64,000 nt of DNA from Thiohalomonas sp963783235. GTDB taxonomy: Bacteria; Pseudomonadota; Gammaproteobacteria; Thiohalomonadales; Thiohalomonadaceae. The notes beneath the pieces were generated by a model. That model was not told where the DNA came from. It saw only the letters and a list, made by a program, of their open reading frames with translations, and did not search any database. The stretch is taken from positions 1,054,001 to 1,118,000 of the forward strand of contig CAWAMN010000002.1 in assembly GCA_963783235.1 (NCBI GenBank), read 5' to 3'. Positions 25,846 through 34,139 of this stretch are shown in pieces. Numbering within the stretch: position 1 is the stretch's first letter; the number at the start of each line of letters is the position of its first letter. A program made the position numbers and the translations under genes.

Positions 25846-26191
25846 TCAGAAACCGTCCGTGACCAGCACCTCGTCGAGGGGCAACTGGCCCGGACGGGGC
25901 CACGGATCCGCCGCGCGATTGCCGATGGCAAGCAGCATGGCGATCCCGTGTTCGGCCGGCAGACCGATGAGGTCGGCCATGGCCTGAAAATCGAATCCGG
26001 TCATCGGGCAGCTGTCGTAACCCATCTCCCTGGCGGTGAGCATCAGGCTCATGGCGACCATGCCGCAGGAGCGCATCCCCTCGTCCCGCTCGAAGCCGGG
26101 TTGGGAGAAGTAGGCTTCGAGGTTGCCGACGACCATTTCCTGCACTTCGGCGGGCGCGCAGGGCGTCAGTGATGCTGCGTGTTGGTTCCAT
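25846..26191 (-). pseudogene. Nitroreductase family protein with internal deletion
   Basis: From the ATG at 26191 (AAAGGAG upstream) the start is normal: MEPTRSITDALRARRS. The expected ~80 residues carrying the first FMN-binding segments are missing. The sequence resumes in another frame as EVQEMVVGNLEAYFSQPGF, then GMVAMSLMLTAREMGYDSCPM, and ends LDEVLVTDGF at 25846. The junction lies near 26150-26155. Intact members are ~200 residues. An internal, frame-breaking deletion has inactivated it. It is the first structural gene after the TetR regulator. Confidence 0.8.
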
Positions 26192-26240
26192 TGGTTTTCT
26201 CCTTTGGCTGACTGAATACGTGTTCCATTCGTCGACCCGG

Positions 26241-26299
26241 GTAGGAGCGGCGCGTCGCCGCGATAGGATCGGCAATCGCCCCGGCGCGGGGCTCCTACC
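26241..26299. repeat. Pair of converging GTAG-type REP palindromes
   Basis: GTAGGAGCGGCGCGTCGCCG begins the first unit, and CGCGGGGCTCCTAC ends the second in reverse orientation. They lie between the TetR gene and the nitroreductase relic. Confidence 0.7.
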
Positions 26300-26351
26300 C
26301 AGTAGTCGGGATTCGGAGATGGGGCATAACTGGATACTGTTTGGAACACGT

Positions 26352-26966
26352 TTACGCCGAGGCCCGATAGCCGATGGCCTCGATGAACAAGTCGATTAGC
26401 TGCCTGACGAGTTCGTCGAGCGGGATGTCGCGGTAGCGCTCCGACTCCAGCAGACACTTGTTGTAGATGGCCTCTTTCACCATCCCGAAGAACATCAGTG
26501 ATGCAACCCGCTCATTCAGCAGCCGCACCCGCCCCTCCCCGCGCAGTTCGCGCAGCGAGTATTCGATGAATTCGGCGATGGATTGCCAGCGGCTTTCAAA
26601 GAAGCGCCGGGCGGCGTCGGGGTCCTCCAGGGAGGCGTGCAGTTCCATGCGGAGGTAGTCGGGGTCCTCGGCCATGCGCTGCACGAAAACGGCGGTGATG
26701 CGGCGCAGCACACTCGGGAAATCGTCCGGGCCGTCGAGCGCGGCCTCGACGTAGGTCTCCCGCGGCGCGGCCAGGCTGTCCAGAACCGCGCTGTACAGGG
26801 CCTCCTTGGAGGGGAAGTGCTGATACAGCAGCGCCGGAGTCACCCCCACCCGTTTGGCGATCTGGTCCACGGTCACCCCGTTATAGCCCTGGTCGGCGAA
26901 CAGGACCTTGGCGACGGCAAGGATGGAGGCGCGGCGTTCCGCCGCAGGCATGCGTTTTCCGGTCAT
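26352..26966 (-). CDS. TetR/AcrR family repressor
   Basis: The 204-residue protein opens with a TetR helix-turn-helix: RRASILAVAKVLFADQGYNG, then VTVDQIAKRVGVTPALLYQHF. The C-terminal ~140 residues form the variable ligand domain (VQRMAEDPDYLRMELHASLE; MFFGMVKEAIYNKCLLES). Four bases upstream of its ATG starts a 34-bp perfect palindrome (26971-27004), an obvious operator for autoregulation. The downstream genes on the same strand are a deleted nitroreductase and a TusA-like gene, so the original regulon may have been lost. Confidence 0.92.
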   Translation of the reverse strand: MTGKRMPAAERRASILAVAKVLFADQGYNGVTVDQIAKRVGVTPALLYQHFPSKEALYSAVLDSLAAPRETYVEAALDGPDDFPSVLRRITAVFVQRMAEDPDYLRMELHASLEDPDAARRFFESRWQSIAEFIEYSLRELRGEGRVRLLNERVASLMFFGMVKEAIYNKCLLESERYRDIPLDELVRQLIDLFIEAIGYRASA

Positions 26967-26970
26967 GGTG

Positions 26971-27004
26971 GTTATAAGTAAATAAACGTTTATTTACTTA
27001 TAAC
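26971..27004. promoter_or_regulatory. 34-bp perfect palindrome, likely TetR operator
   Basis: The half site GTTATAAGTAAATAAAC is followed by its exact reverse complement with no spacer. It is AT-rich in a GC-rich region and ends four bases before the TetR start codon. TetR-family dimers bind such palindromes; it probably overlaps the promoter. Confidence 0.85.
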
Positions 27005-27044
27005 GGCAAAACCGGGCGAATGCAAGGACGCACAGGGTGCGAGC

Positions 27045-27155
27045 GGCAGGCTGGATCTGATGGCCCTGCGGGCCGGTTCGGCCAGGGGCTGGCCTCCTTG
27101 AAGAGTTAAGGCCAGCGGGGGCCTAATCCGGCAGGAGGCCCGCCCCCGGGGCGAG
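27045..27155. repeat. GGCCAGGGGCTGGCC-type repeat, copy B
   Basis: GATGGCCCTGCGGGCC, then TTCGGCCAGGGGCTGGCCTC and a second palindrome region around GGCCAGCGGGGGCC mirror the block at 25405-25515. Confidence 0.7.
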
Positions 27156-27197
27156 GCGAGGGCGTCCCTCCTACCGGGACGGAGGGCTGACGGATGG

Positions 27198-27680
27198 CTA
27201 CTCCGCCGGGGCTTCCTTTACTTCGACGTTGAACTCGTCGAGAACATTGATGTTCTGACCATCATCGTGCGCGATCTTGATGGTCCATTTGCCGGTTCGG
27301 TCGAGGCTGACCTTTCTCCAAATCCGGTACCTGACGGAACTGGCGACACGGGCGGTCTCCACGTCCATGGTCATTCCGCCGTGATTGAGCTGGACCATGA
27401 CCTCCTGCGGATCCATCCCGGAGGGGACCATGAACATCATCCAGACCATGAACGGCTTGTTTTTCTCGAGGGCATTCGGCTTCAGTTCGTTTTTGCACTC
27501 GTTTTTTGACTCACCTTCGCCATATACGTCCTCACAGAGCTTGATATCAGCCAGCACAATCCCCTGCTCCTGGCCGTTGAAGTAGTAATCAATAACCTCG
27601 CGCGCCGTTTCGGGCGAAGGCTTAGCCGCCACACTCAGGGAAAAGGTGGCTGCAACCACGAAAAGCAGAAAAGAGCGCAT
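27198..27680 (-). CDS. Exported protein of unknown function
   Basis: The 160-residue protein has a clear signal peptide (MRSFLLFVVAATFSLSVAAK, cleavage near residue 19). The mature part contains two cysteines (KLCEDVYG, KNECKNEL) that could form a disulfide, and a beta-rich C-terminal half (MVQLNHGGMTMDVETARV, YRIWRKVSLDRTGKWTIKI). It is probably periplasmic. No family is recognised. An AAGGGG site precedes the ATG. It is flanked upstream by a long gene-free region. Confidence 0.75.
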   Translation of the reverse strand: MRSFLLFVVAATFSLSVAAKPSPETAREVIDYYFNGQEQGIVLADIKLCEDVYGEGESKNECKNELKPNALEKNKPFMVWMMFMVPSGMDPQEVMVQLNHGGMTMDVETARVASSVRYRIWRKVSLDRTGKWTIKIAHDDGQNINVLDEFNVEVKEAPAE

Positions 27681-27801
27681 GGGTAATCCCCTTCAAGGTT
27701 GGAAAAATTCCGCACTGATTGTCGAAGAACACCTAACCAAAAACAATTAAGCGCTTCACAACTCGGACCCGCTGACTCGAAAACGTGGTTTGACGCGCTA
27801 A

Positions 27802-27942
27802 CAGGCTGTTGAAAAAGGTTTTTTGTCCCTTCTCCCTGAGGGAGAAGGTTAGGATGAGGGGAATAAAATCAGTAACTAACCTTTTATTGAGTCCCCTCAC
27901 CCCAGCCCTCTCCCTCTGGAGAGGGTGTTTTTCAACAGCCTG
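27802..27942. mobile_element. Miniature inverted-repeat element (CAGGCTGTTG ends)
   Basis: Terminal inverted repeats CAGGCTGTTGAAAAA (27802-27816) and TTTTTCAACAGCCTG (27928-27942) enclose ~110 bp with no gene. CTAA on both sides is a probable target duplication. Internal arms (CCTTCTCCCTGAGGGAGAAGG and CCCTCTCCCTCTGGAGAGGG) are also palindromic. The related sequence AAAAGCTAAGTGCTTG at 28274-28289 looks like the unoccupied site. Partial relatives occur at 46348-46379 and 55575-55633. Confidence 0.8.
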
Positions 27943-27973
27943 CTAAGTGCTTGCGTTTACACAAATTTTCCGC

Positions 27974-27996
27974 TTTTCCACAAAACCTGTGGATAA
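27974..27996. promoter_or_regulatory. DnaA-box pair, unit 1
   Basis: TTTTCCACA (one mismatch to TTATCCACA) lies 14 bp before TGTGGATAA, a perfect reverse-strand DnaA box. Confidence 0.6.
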
Positions 27997-28309
27997 CTTT
28001 GTGGATTGTTTGCGGACAGAGCGCGCCAGCCAGCACTGCCACGGGCCTTCCGTCAGATTGGTCATTTTTTAATCGGCTCGATATTTCTATGGATTTCATA
28101 AACTTACAAAATGCCTCTACATAAAGCGCTGGATTAAAAAGGATCCGGCCGTGAAGGGGTTTGGATGGTGATTCGGGTGTGAATAAGGGGTTGACAAGCC
28201 ACTTTATAGACGTTCCAAACGGAGCGTTTTTCCCTGCCGGATTTAGCGGCTTTTGCTCCGAATTCCTGGCATGAAAAGCTAAGTGCTTGGGTCTATGGGA
28301 TTTTCCGGC

Positions 28310-28332
28310 TTTTCCACAAAACCTGTGGATAA
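28310..28332. promoter_or_regulatory. DnaA-box pair, unit 2
   Basis: The same TTTTCCACA and TGTGGATAA arrangement recurs with identical spacing, 336 bp from unit 1. Confidence 0.6.
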
Positions 28333-28555
28333 CTTTGTGAACAGTTTGCGGAAATCTCCGGCCAACCCGCAGTACTTCGCGCCTGCGTGCAGATTGGCCA
28401 CTTTTTAATCGTTCAATTTATGGCCGTAATTTCAATGGGTTACTCGCTGATTGTTACTGGTTTTGCCTAACGACGACACCTTGGCAAAAAAGCGATCAGC
28501 TAACCCAAAAGGGTGTGAATAAGGGTTGACAGCCGGGCGCCGATTGCGTTTCGGA

Positions 28556-29104
28556 TCAGAGCCCCAACAGGTGTTTGTCCCTTGGGCAGACCGTGTGGGT
28601 TATGGGCGGCGGATTTTCCTGCAAGAAGAGGCCGAGAAGGGAGATGGCATCTTCCACCTCCACCCACGATCCATTATCGACATCGACCCGCCGACACCAG
28701 CTGCACATGCGCAGCCACTTACCCTCTTTCGGCCCGCGGGGATCGATCAGGGGGATCGGCACCCGCAATTCGCGGTGCTGCACGCGACACCGGTACTCGA
28801 CCTCGCCGTTGGGCAGAGGCCAGAGATCCATCAGCATGAAACGGCGAACGGAGGGCGCGTCACAACGGAACGGCAGGTCGAGCATGTGGCGCCCGGCCCG
28901 AACCCGCAAAAGGAGCGCCTGATGGAGGTGAATCACTTCGTCTCCGGCGATGAAATCCCAGACCCGCCGACCGAGGATCCCGGGTTCCCGCAACTCGGGC
29001 CCTTCGTTGGCGGTGGCAAAGCAGTTCCATCCTTCATTGACGCGCACAATGCGGTCGTCCTGGTCGAGGCGGTAGACAATCTCGCCATAGTTCGGCCCGT
29101 GCAT
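28556..29104 (-). CDS. PAS-like sensor protein with CxxC motif
   Basis: The 182-residue protein begins like a PAS domain (IVYRLDQDDRIVRVNEGWNC, GRRVWDFIAGDEVIHLHQ). The C-terminus has CSWCRRVDVDNGSWVEVEDA and a later HTVCP, a pattern seen after PAS domains in signalling proteins and suggestive of metal or redox binding. There is no output domain or membrane segment. CGGAGG precedes the ATG. It may modulate the diguanylate cyclase encoded next on the same strand, but that is speculative. Confidence 0.7.
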   Translation of the reverse strand: MHGPNYGEIVYRLDQDDRIVRVNEGWNCFATANEGPELREPGILGRRVWDFIAGDEVIHLHQALLLRVRAGRHMLDLPFRCDAPSVRRFMLMDLWPLPNGEVEYRCRVQHRELRVPIPLIDPRGPKEGKWLRMCSWCRRVDVDNGSWVEVEDAISLLGLFLQENPPPITHTVCPRDKHLLGL

Positions 29105-29305
29105 CTGACCTCCGAGGGTGAGTCTCCCAGAGGATTAGCACAGCACCATCAACAGGCAATGGGTAGCTTTACGGGCTATTTGCGCCGGCTTTTCGGTAGT
29201 TGTCACGATTTGAATGGAGGGTTCACGGCCTACGCCAGGCGAAAGGATGTGATAACCCTTGACTGAGATTCTTCCGGCCCGGCTCCTCTCGGGGCCGCGA
29301 CGGAC

Positions 29306-30559
29306 TCAGGCCGTTTGCGGGTAGGTCATCCAGCGGTCACGCCCTCGCTCCTTGGCCAGATAGAGTGCCGCATCGGCGCGGGCCACCAGCCGGTTCAAAT
29401 CATCGTCGAGATCGACGGCGAGCGTGGCGATTCCCACACTGATGGTCACCACCTCGCCCGCCGAGGGTCGGGGATGGCGCAGTCCAAGCTCACGCACGGC
29501 GCGACACAGTTTCTCTCCCAACGCTTTGGCTTGTTCGGCCGTGCTGGCCGGCAGTACCACGGCGAACTCCTCACCGCCGTAGCGGGCCACGAACTCCCCG
29601 GCCCGCCCGACGTTGACCTGCAGCGCAGTCCCGATCTGTCTGAGGACATCGTCTCCGGCGAGATGGCCAAGTTCGTCGTTGTAGGCTTTGAAGTCGTCGA
29701 TATCGAGCATCAGCAGGGAGAGCGGCTGTGAGTGGCGCATGGCGCGCCGAACTTCCGCCTCGGCCTGCTCGTCGAAATAGCGGCGGTTGGGGACGCCGGT
29801 CAGGCCATCCTGATAGGAGAGCGCCCGCAACTGCTCCTCCAGGCGAACCCGTTCGGTGATGTCCTCGGCGATACCAACGTAGTGACGGGGCGCATTTCCG
29901 TTACCGTCGCGGAGCGGAGCGATGGTGAGTTGGTTGAGAAACTCGCGACCCTCCTTGGCCCTGTTGCGCACCGTGACACGGCACTCTTCACCCTGCTCAA
30001 TCGCCCGGCGCAAGGCCCGTAGCTCTTCCTCCTCGGGCAGGCCGCGCTGCAAAAGCTCCCAGCCTCCGGCATTGAGTTCCTCTGCCGTATAACCGGTCAT
30101 GGCTTCAAAGGCCGGGTTGGCGTAGATAATAGGATTGCCGGCGCGGTGGGGATCGGTGATCAGGATGCCGTTACGGGCCGACTCAAGGGCGAGCTTCCAT
30201 AACCGCCGGCGGTCTCCATCTCCCTTGCGCTCCGTGACCTCCCGGGCAACGCAGTAAAGGCGGCGCCTCGGTCCGGGACGGGCATTCCACTCCAGCCAGC
30301 GATGGGAGCCGTCGCGGCAGCGGAAGCGTGCAGCAACGCCGGTAACCTCATGACCATCTTCCAACGCTTGATGCAAGGCTCGGGCGGCCTCGTCATCCTT
30401 TGCCGGGATGAATTCAAAGAACGGGGTACGAGCGAGCTCTTCCTTATGCCAGCCCAGCAGTTCCTGCCAGCGGCGGTTAACGCTGACCAGTCGCCCGTCG
30501 GCGGAGGCGACGGCTAACAGGTCGCTGCGCGGCTCGAATAGGTTTTCACGCTCTTCCAT
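29306..30559 (-). CDS. PAS-PAS-GGDEF diguanylate cyclase
   Basis: The 417-residue protein lacks membrane segments. Residues ~10-125 form PAS 1 (LVSVNRRWQELLGWHKEEL), ~130-250 PAS 2 with PAC (NPAFEAMTGYTAEELNAGGW), and ~255-415 a GGDEF domain with the active-site RYGGEEFAVVLPAS near residue 325. GGEEF is a catalytically competent variant, so cyclic di-GMP synthesis is expected. LSYQDGLTGVPNRRYFDEQ starts the domain normally. I do not see an RxxD inhibitory site at the usual place (GEFVARYGG has none five residues upstream). Confidence 0.9.
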   Translation of the reverse strand: MEERENLFEPRSDLLAVASADGRLVSVNRRWQELLGWHKEELARTPFFEFIPAKDDEAARALHQALEDGHEVTGVAARFRCRDGSHRWLEWNARPGPRRRLYCVAREVTERKGDGDRRRLWKLALESARNGILITDPHRAGNPIIYANPAFEAMTGYTAEELNAGGWELLQRGLPEEEELRALRRAIEQGEECRVTVRNRAKEGREFLNQLTIAPLRDGNGNAPRHYVGIAEDITERVRLEEQLRALSYQDGLTGVPNRRYFDEQAEAEVRRAMRHSQPLSLLMLDIDDFKAYNDELGHLAGDDVLRQIGTALQVNVGRAGEFVARYGGEEFAVVLPASTAEQAKALGEKLCRAVRELGLRHPRPSAGEVVTISVGIATLAVDLDDDLNRLVARADAALYLAKERGRDRWMTYPQTA

Positions 30560-30768
30560 GAGACAGACTGCCCTTCCCGGGGACCAAAAGACCGGCAGAG
30601 AGCGTAAAAACCCGCGTCACTGCCTCCAGCTGAAATTTTCATAGGTTCGATTATAGATGTGGTTATCCGAGTAAAGAGTGTGGTTTTGTGAGACCGGTCA
30701 CAAAAACGAATACTGCCCCTTCTAATCAGCGTTAACCTAACGAACAAAAGCCCACGAACGGGGATCCA

Positions 30769-31245
30769 CTACTGCTTCGGGAAAGGAACCTTCTCGATCT
30801 GATAAATCGCGTGACAGGCCACACAGTGCTGCATCAGCGTACCGACCTGTTCCAACGCCAGTTGGGTATCTCCCATGGCTTCGGCATCGAGTGCGATGAC
30901 ATCGAACGTCCTGTGTACTTTGCCCGCCAGTTGCTTGAATTCCTCGGGCAGTTTGTTTACAACGCGCGGCGGAATCTCATTGGCCGCCGCGCTGCCCATG
31001 CGGCGGGCCGCCGCCGCAACATTTTCATAGTCCTCCTGAGCCAGGCCTGCGGTGATCTGTTGCATGGAGATGACGAACCTGCGCATCTCCGCCAGGACCA
31101 TGTCCCGTTCGTCGGGGGGCAGCTTGAGCACGAGGCGACGATCGGGGTCTTCCTTCGCCGGCTCCGTGGCACCCGAAGCAGCCAGTGCCGCGACCGCTCC
31201 ACTTGTCATCAGGGCAAAGGCAAGGATTTTCCAACTTCTCTGCAT
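30769..31245 (-). CDS. Cytochrome c'-like exported c-type cytochrome
   Basis: The 158-residue protein begins with a signal peptide (WKILAFALMTSGAVAALAAS). The mature part is four-helix-bundle-like (DERDMVLAEMRRFVISMQQI). Near the C-terminus is the heme motif CVACH in LMQHCVACHAIYQIEK. This is the cytochrome c'/c-556 arrangement. Such periplasmic cytochromes bind NO or shuttle electrons. GGAG precedes the ATG at 31245; a start seven codons upstream is possible. Its presence fits the NO theme of nnrS but they are not linked. Confidence 0.85.
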   Translation of the reverse strand: MQRSWKILAFALMTSGAVAALAASGATEPAKEDPDRRLVLKLPPDERDMVLAEMRRFVISMQQITAGLAQEDYENVAAAARRMGSAAANEIPPRVVNKLPEEFKQLAGKVHRTFDVIALDAEAMGDTQLALEQVGTLMQHCVACHAIYQIEKVPFPKQ

Positions 31246-31567
31246 CGCAGCGTCTCCGGTTTTCAATTTTGAGTTCTGGTCGGATTGTTCTGTTTATGAG
31301 TCACAGGCATCCCTGCGTTTTGTTATTCGGGGTTGAGCATTCCCCGGTAACGGGCGAAACGGGAAAAGGTTCCCACAAAGTCGCCGGACCCCTTCCTTTC
31401 CCCGAGCGGGTCGAACAACCGGTTATCCTACGGCGTGCACCGCAGGCATGCACGCCCGATGATGATCGGCTGTCACCGGCTCCTTCATCGGGTTCCGGGC
31501 GGATTACGGCGATATCCGCATTTAGCTGATAGCCTTATGAACGGGATTAACCGGGAACACGACCTCG
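31246..31567. other. Divergent intergenic region, cytochrome and DHH gene
   Basis: These 320 bp separate two divergent genes and must hold both promoters. I see no gene, long palindrome or repeat. Confidence 0.4.
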
Positions 31568-32533
31568 ATGACCTATTACGACGTTTTCAATGGCGATGCC
31601 GACGGCATCTGCGCACTTCACCAGCTTCGCCTTCACGAACCCGCCGATGAAGCGGTTCTGGTCACCGGCGTGAAGCGGGATATTGCACTGCTCGGCCGGG
31701 TCGAGGCCGGCGAAGGCGACCAGGTGACGGTGCTGGATGTGTCATTCGACAAGAACCGGGACGACGTCAATCGCCTCCTGGATGCCGGCGCCGCCATTCG
31801 CTATTTCGACCACCACTACGCGGGGGAAATCCCCGAACACCCGAGGCTTGAGGCCACTATCGATACGGCCTCGGACGTGTGCACCGCGCTGCTGGTCAAT
31901 ACCCGGTTGGAGGGGCGTTTTCGCCCGTGGGCCGTAACCGCCGCGTTCGGCGATAACCTGACCGATTCGGCCCTGCGGGAGGCGAAGCCGCTCGGTCTGG
32001 GCGAGGCGAAGCTCGAGGCGCTCAAAGAGCTGGGGATTTGCCTCAATTACAACGGCTACGGGGCCAAACTCGACGATCTGTTCTTTGCGCCGGATGATCT
32101 CTACCGTCGGCTGCGCCCCTACACGGATCCCTTCGCGTTCATGGCCGAAGACCCGGCCTACGAGAAACTCCGCGACGGCTTCTATTCGGATATGGCCCGT
32201 GCCGAGTCCCTCACCGCCGAACTGGAGACGGAAAACTACGCCGTCTATGTCCTCCCGGATGCAAAGTGGAGCCGCCGGGTCGGCGGGGTCTACGGGAACG
32301 CCCTCGCCCGGCGCTTCCCCGCACGGGCCCATGCCCTGCTCTCGATGATGCCCGACGGCGGTTACCGGGTCAGCGTTCGCGCCCCCGTCGCCAATCCGGA
32401 AGGAGCCGATGAACTCTGCCGCCGGTTCCCCACCGGTGGCGGCCGAAAAGCGGCTGCGGGGATCAACGACCTGCCCGTTCAGCAATTCGATTCCTTCATC
32501 GAAGCGTTGAAAGCGCAGTTTGACGGCTCATAG
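31568..32533 (+). CDS. DHH-family phosphoesterase
   Basis: The 321-residue protein has the DHH phosphoesterase motifs: DVFNGDADGICALHQLRL at the N-terminus, VTVLDVSFDKN, the namesake AIRYFDHHYAG near residue 80, and a C-terminal DHHA1-type tail with FPTGGGRKAAAGI. These manganese enzymes cleave phosphodiesters in small oligonucleotides, cyclic dinucleotides or related substrates; this one's substrate is not evident. No RecJ OB domain is present, so it is not RecJ. The gene is followed directly by the repeat array. Confidence 0.85.
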   Translation: MTYYDVFNGDADGICALHQLRLHEPADEAVLVTGVKRDIALLGRVEAGEGDQVTVLDVSFDKNRDDVNRLLDAGAAIRYFDHHYAGEIPEHPRLEATIDTASDVCTALLVNTRLEGRFRPWAVTAAFGDNLTDSALREAKPLGLGEAKLEALKELGICLNYNGYGAKLDDLFFAPDDLYRRLRPYTDPFAFMAEDPAYEKLRDGFYSDMARAESLTAELETENYAVYVLPDAKWSRRVGGVYGNALARRFPARAHALLSMMPDGGYRVSVRAPVANPEGADELCRRFPTGGGRKAAAGINDLPVQQFDSFIEALKAQFDGS

Positions 32534-32548
32534 TCGGGGGAGGCGACC

Positions 32549-33495
32549 GTAGGAAGCGGGTTCCAGCCGCGAATGCCCTCTACGGAACCCTTCGCGGCAG
32601 GATGCCGCTCCTACAAAAAACGCCCCGCGGACCCGACCGGCGGGCGGCTTCCAGCCGCGAATTCCCTCTACGGAACCCTTCGCGGCAGGATGCCGCTCCT
32701 ACAAAATCACCCCCTGCGGACCCTAGCGGTAGGAGCGGCTTCCAGCCGCGAATCCCCCTCACGGAACCCTTCGCGGCAGGATGCCGCTCCTACAAAATCA
32801 CGCCCCGCGGACCCGACCGGTGGGCGGCTTCCAGCCGCGAGTCCCCCTCACGGAACCCTTCGCGGCAGGATGCCGCTCCTACAAAATCACGCCCTGCGGA
32901 CCCGACCGGTGGGCGGCTTCCAGCCGCGAATACCCTCGGAACCCATCGCGGCAGGATGCCGCTCCTACAAAATCACGCCCCGCGGACCCGACCGGTGGGC
33001 GGCTTCCAGCCGCGAGTCCCCCTCACGGAACCCTTCGCGGCAGGATGCCGCTCCTACAAAATCACGCCCTGCGGACCCGACCGGTGGGCGGCTTCCAGCC
33101 GCGAATACCCTCGGAACCCATCGCGGCAGGATGCCGCTCCTACAAAATCACGCCCCGCGGACCCGACCGGTAGGAGCGGCTTCCAGCCGCGAATTCCCCT
33201 GAACGCCGATCGCGGCAGGATGCCGCTCCTACAAAATCACGCCCTGCGGACCCGACCGGTGGGCGGCTTCCAGCCGCGAATTCCCCTCACGGAACCCTTC
33301 GCGGCAGGATGCCGCTCCTACAAAATCACGCCCTGCGGACCCGACCGGTGGGCGGCTTCCAGCCGCGAATTCCCCCTCACGGAACCCATCGCGGCAGGAT
33401 GCCGCTCCTACAAAATCACCCCCTGCGGACCCTACCGGTAGCGGCTTCCAGCCGCGAATCCCCCTCACGAAACCCATCGCGGCAGGATGCCGCAC
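32549..33495. repeat. Array of 11 tandem ~89-bp BIME-like units
   Basis: Each unit has a forward palindrome (GGGCGGCTTCCAGCCGCGAA or GTAGGAGCGGCTTCCAGCCG), a short spacer, and a reverse palindrome (TTCGCGGCAGGATGCCGCTC then CTAC), then AAAATCACGCCCYGCGGACC. Reverse units end at 32614, 32702, 32793, 32882, 32968, 33057, 33143, 33232, 33321 and 33411. The last, at ~33495, is truncated. The array lies between two convergent genes. Cores start with GTAG when read outward, as for RAYT-mobilised REPs. Confidence 0.92.
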
Positions 33496-33518
33496 ACAAA
33501 AACATGTGCCGCTTTTCT

Positions 33519-33950
33519 CTAGCACTGCTCCCAGGGGAGTCCCTCATAGCGCCAGCCGGCGAGGGTGCTGCGATGGTGGTCGTCATCCAAATCACCTTCA
33601 AAACCGTCGAGCACGTTGTAGACGTCCTGGAATCCGCCCTCAATCAGGGCCTTGCCCGCCTCAACCGAGCGCTTGCCGCTACGACAAATCAGCACTACCG
33701 GGGCGCACCCTCCGACTTCGCTGTCGCAAATGATGCCCCCCAACATCAACTCGCGGATCTGCCTGACGAAGTTGGGATTCACGTCCCAGTCCGGCTCATC
33801 TATCCAGGGAATGTGGACCGCACCTTGGGGATGGCCGACGAACAGAAATTCCATATTGGAACGAACGTCGATCAGGATCGCGCGCGGGTTGCTCGCCAGC
33901 AGTTCATGTGCCTCGGTGGGTGTCAGGTGCTTCAGTACAGGTCGGGACAT
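33519..33950 (-). CDS. Rhodanese-like sulfurtransferase
   Basis: The 143-residue single-domain rhodanese has ILIDVRSNMEFLFVGHPQGA and the active-site loop CRSGKRS with Cys89 as persulfide carrier. The unusual tail (GFEGDLDDDHHRSTLAGWRY) is common in single-domain rhodaneses of sulfur bacteria. It transfers sulfane sulfur between carriers. It is divergent from a TtcA-like tRNA thiolation gene (190 bp apart), so a sulfur-donor role to that pathway is a reasonable inference. Confidence 0.9.
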   Translation of the reverse strand: MSRPVLKHLTPTEAHELLASNPRAILIDVRSNMEFLFVGHPQGAVHIPWIDEPDWDVNPNFVRQIRELMLGGIICDSEVGGCAPVVLICRSGKRSVEAGKALIEGGFQDVYNVLDGFEGDLDDDHHRSTLAGWRYEGLPWEQC

Positions 33951-34139
33951 GGCAACTTACGACTCCTTATTATCTTCTGTGCCATGCTAACGTATAAACG
34001 CAGACAATGTCTGCATTAGGCGAGGTTATGGCCGGGGCGATGCCGGATCCGGGATACACGTCACCGGTCCACCGGCAAACCAAACTCCAGGCATTGCACT
34101 CTCTGCCCGACCGGGCAGGGCTGATGTAGAATCGCGTTC

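Larger units (their letters stand above)
27943..28545. repeat. Gene-free tandem duplication with DnaA-box pairs
   Basis: Two diverged units (27943-28200 and 28279-28545, offset 336 bp) share CTAAGTGCTTG, TTTTCCACAAAACCTGTGGA followed by TAACTTTGTG, TTTGCGGA, CACTTTTTAATCG-like, and GGGTGTGAATAAGGG blocks. Intervening parts have diverged. The region is AT-richer than its surroundings and has no coding frame. A replication, DnaA-titration or regulatory role is inferred from the boxes. Confidence 0.65.

Noticed and set aside
27943..28545. Plasmid-type replication origin
   Set aside because: No rep or par gene is nearby and the surroundings are chromosomal housekeeping genes, so only a chromosomal or DnaA-binding role was kept as a possibility.
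32573..33441. Long open frames through the repeat array (up to 279 codons)
   Set aside because: They consist wholly of translated REP units in several frames, with no ribosome site and no protein-like variation.
32549..33495. CRISPR-like regular array
   Set aside because: The 'spacers' are themselves repeated and palindromic, units are ~89 bp with two inverted cores, and no cas gene is present. It is a BIME/REP array.
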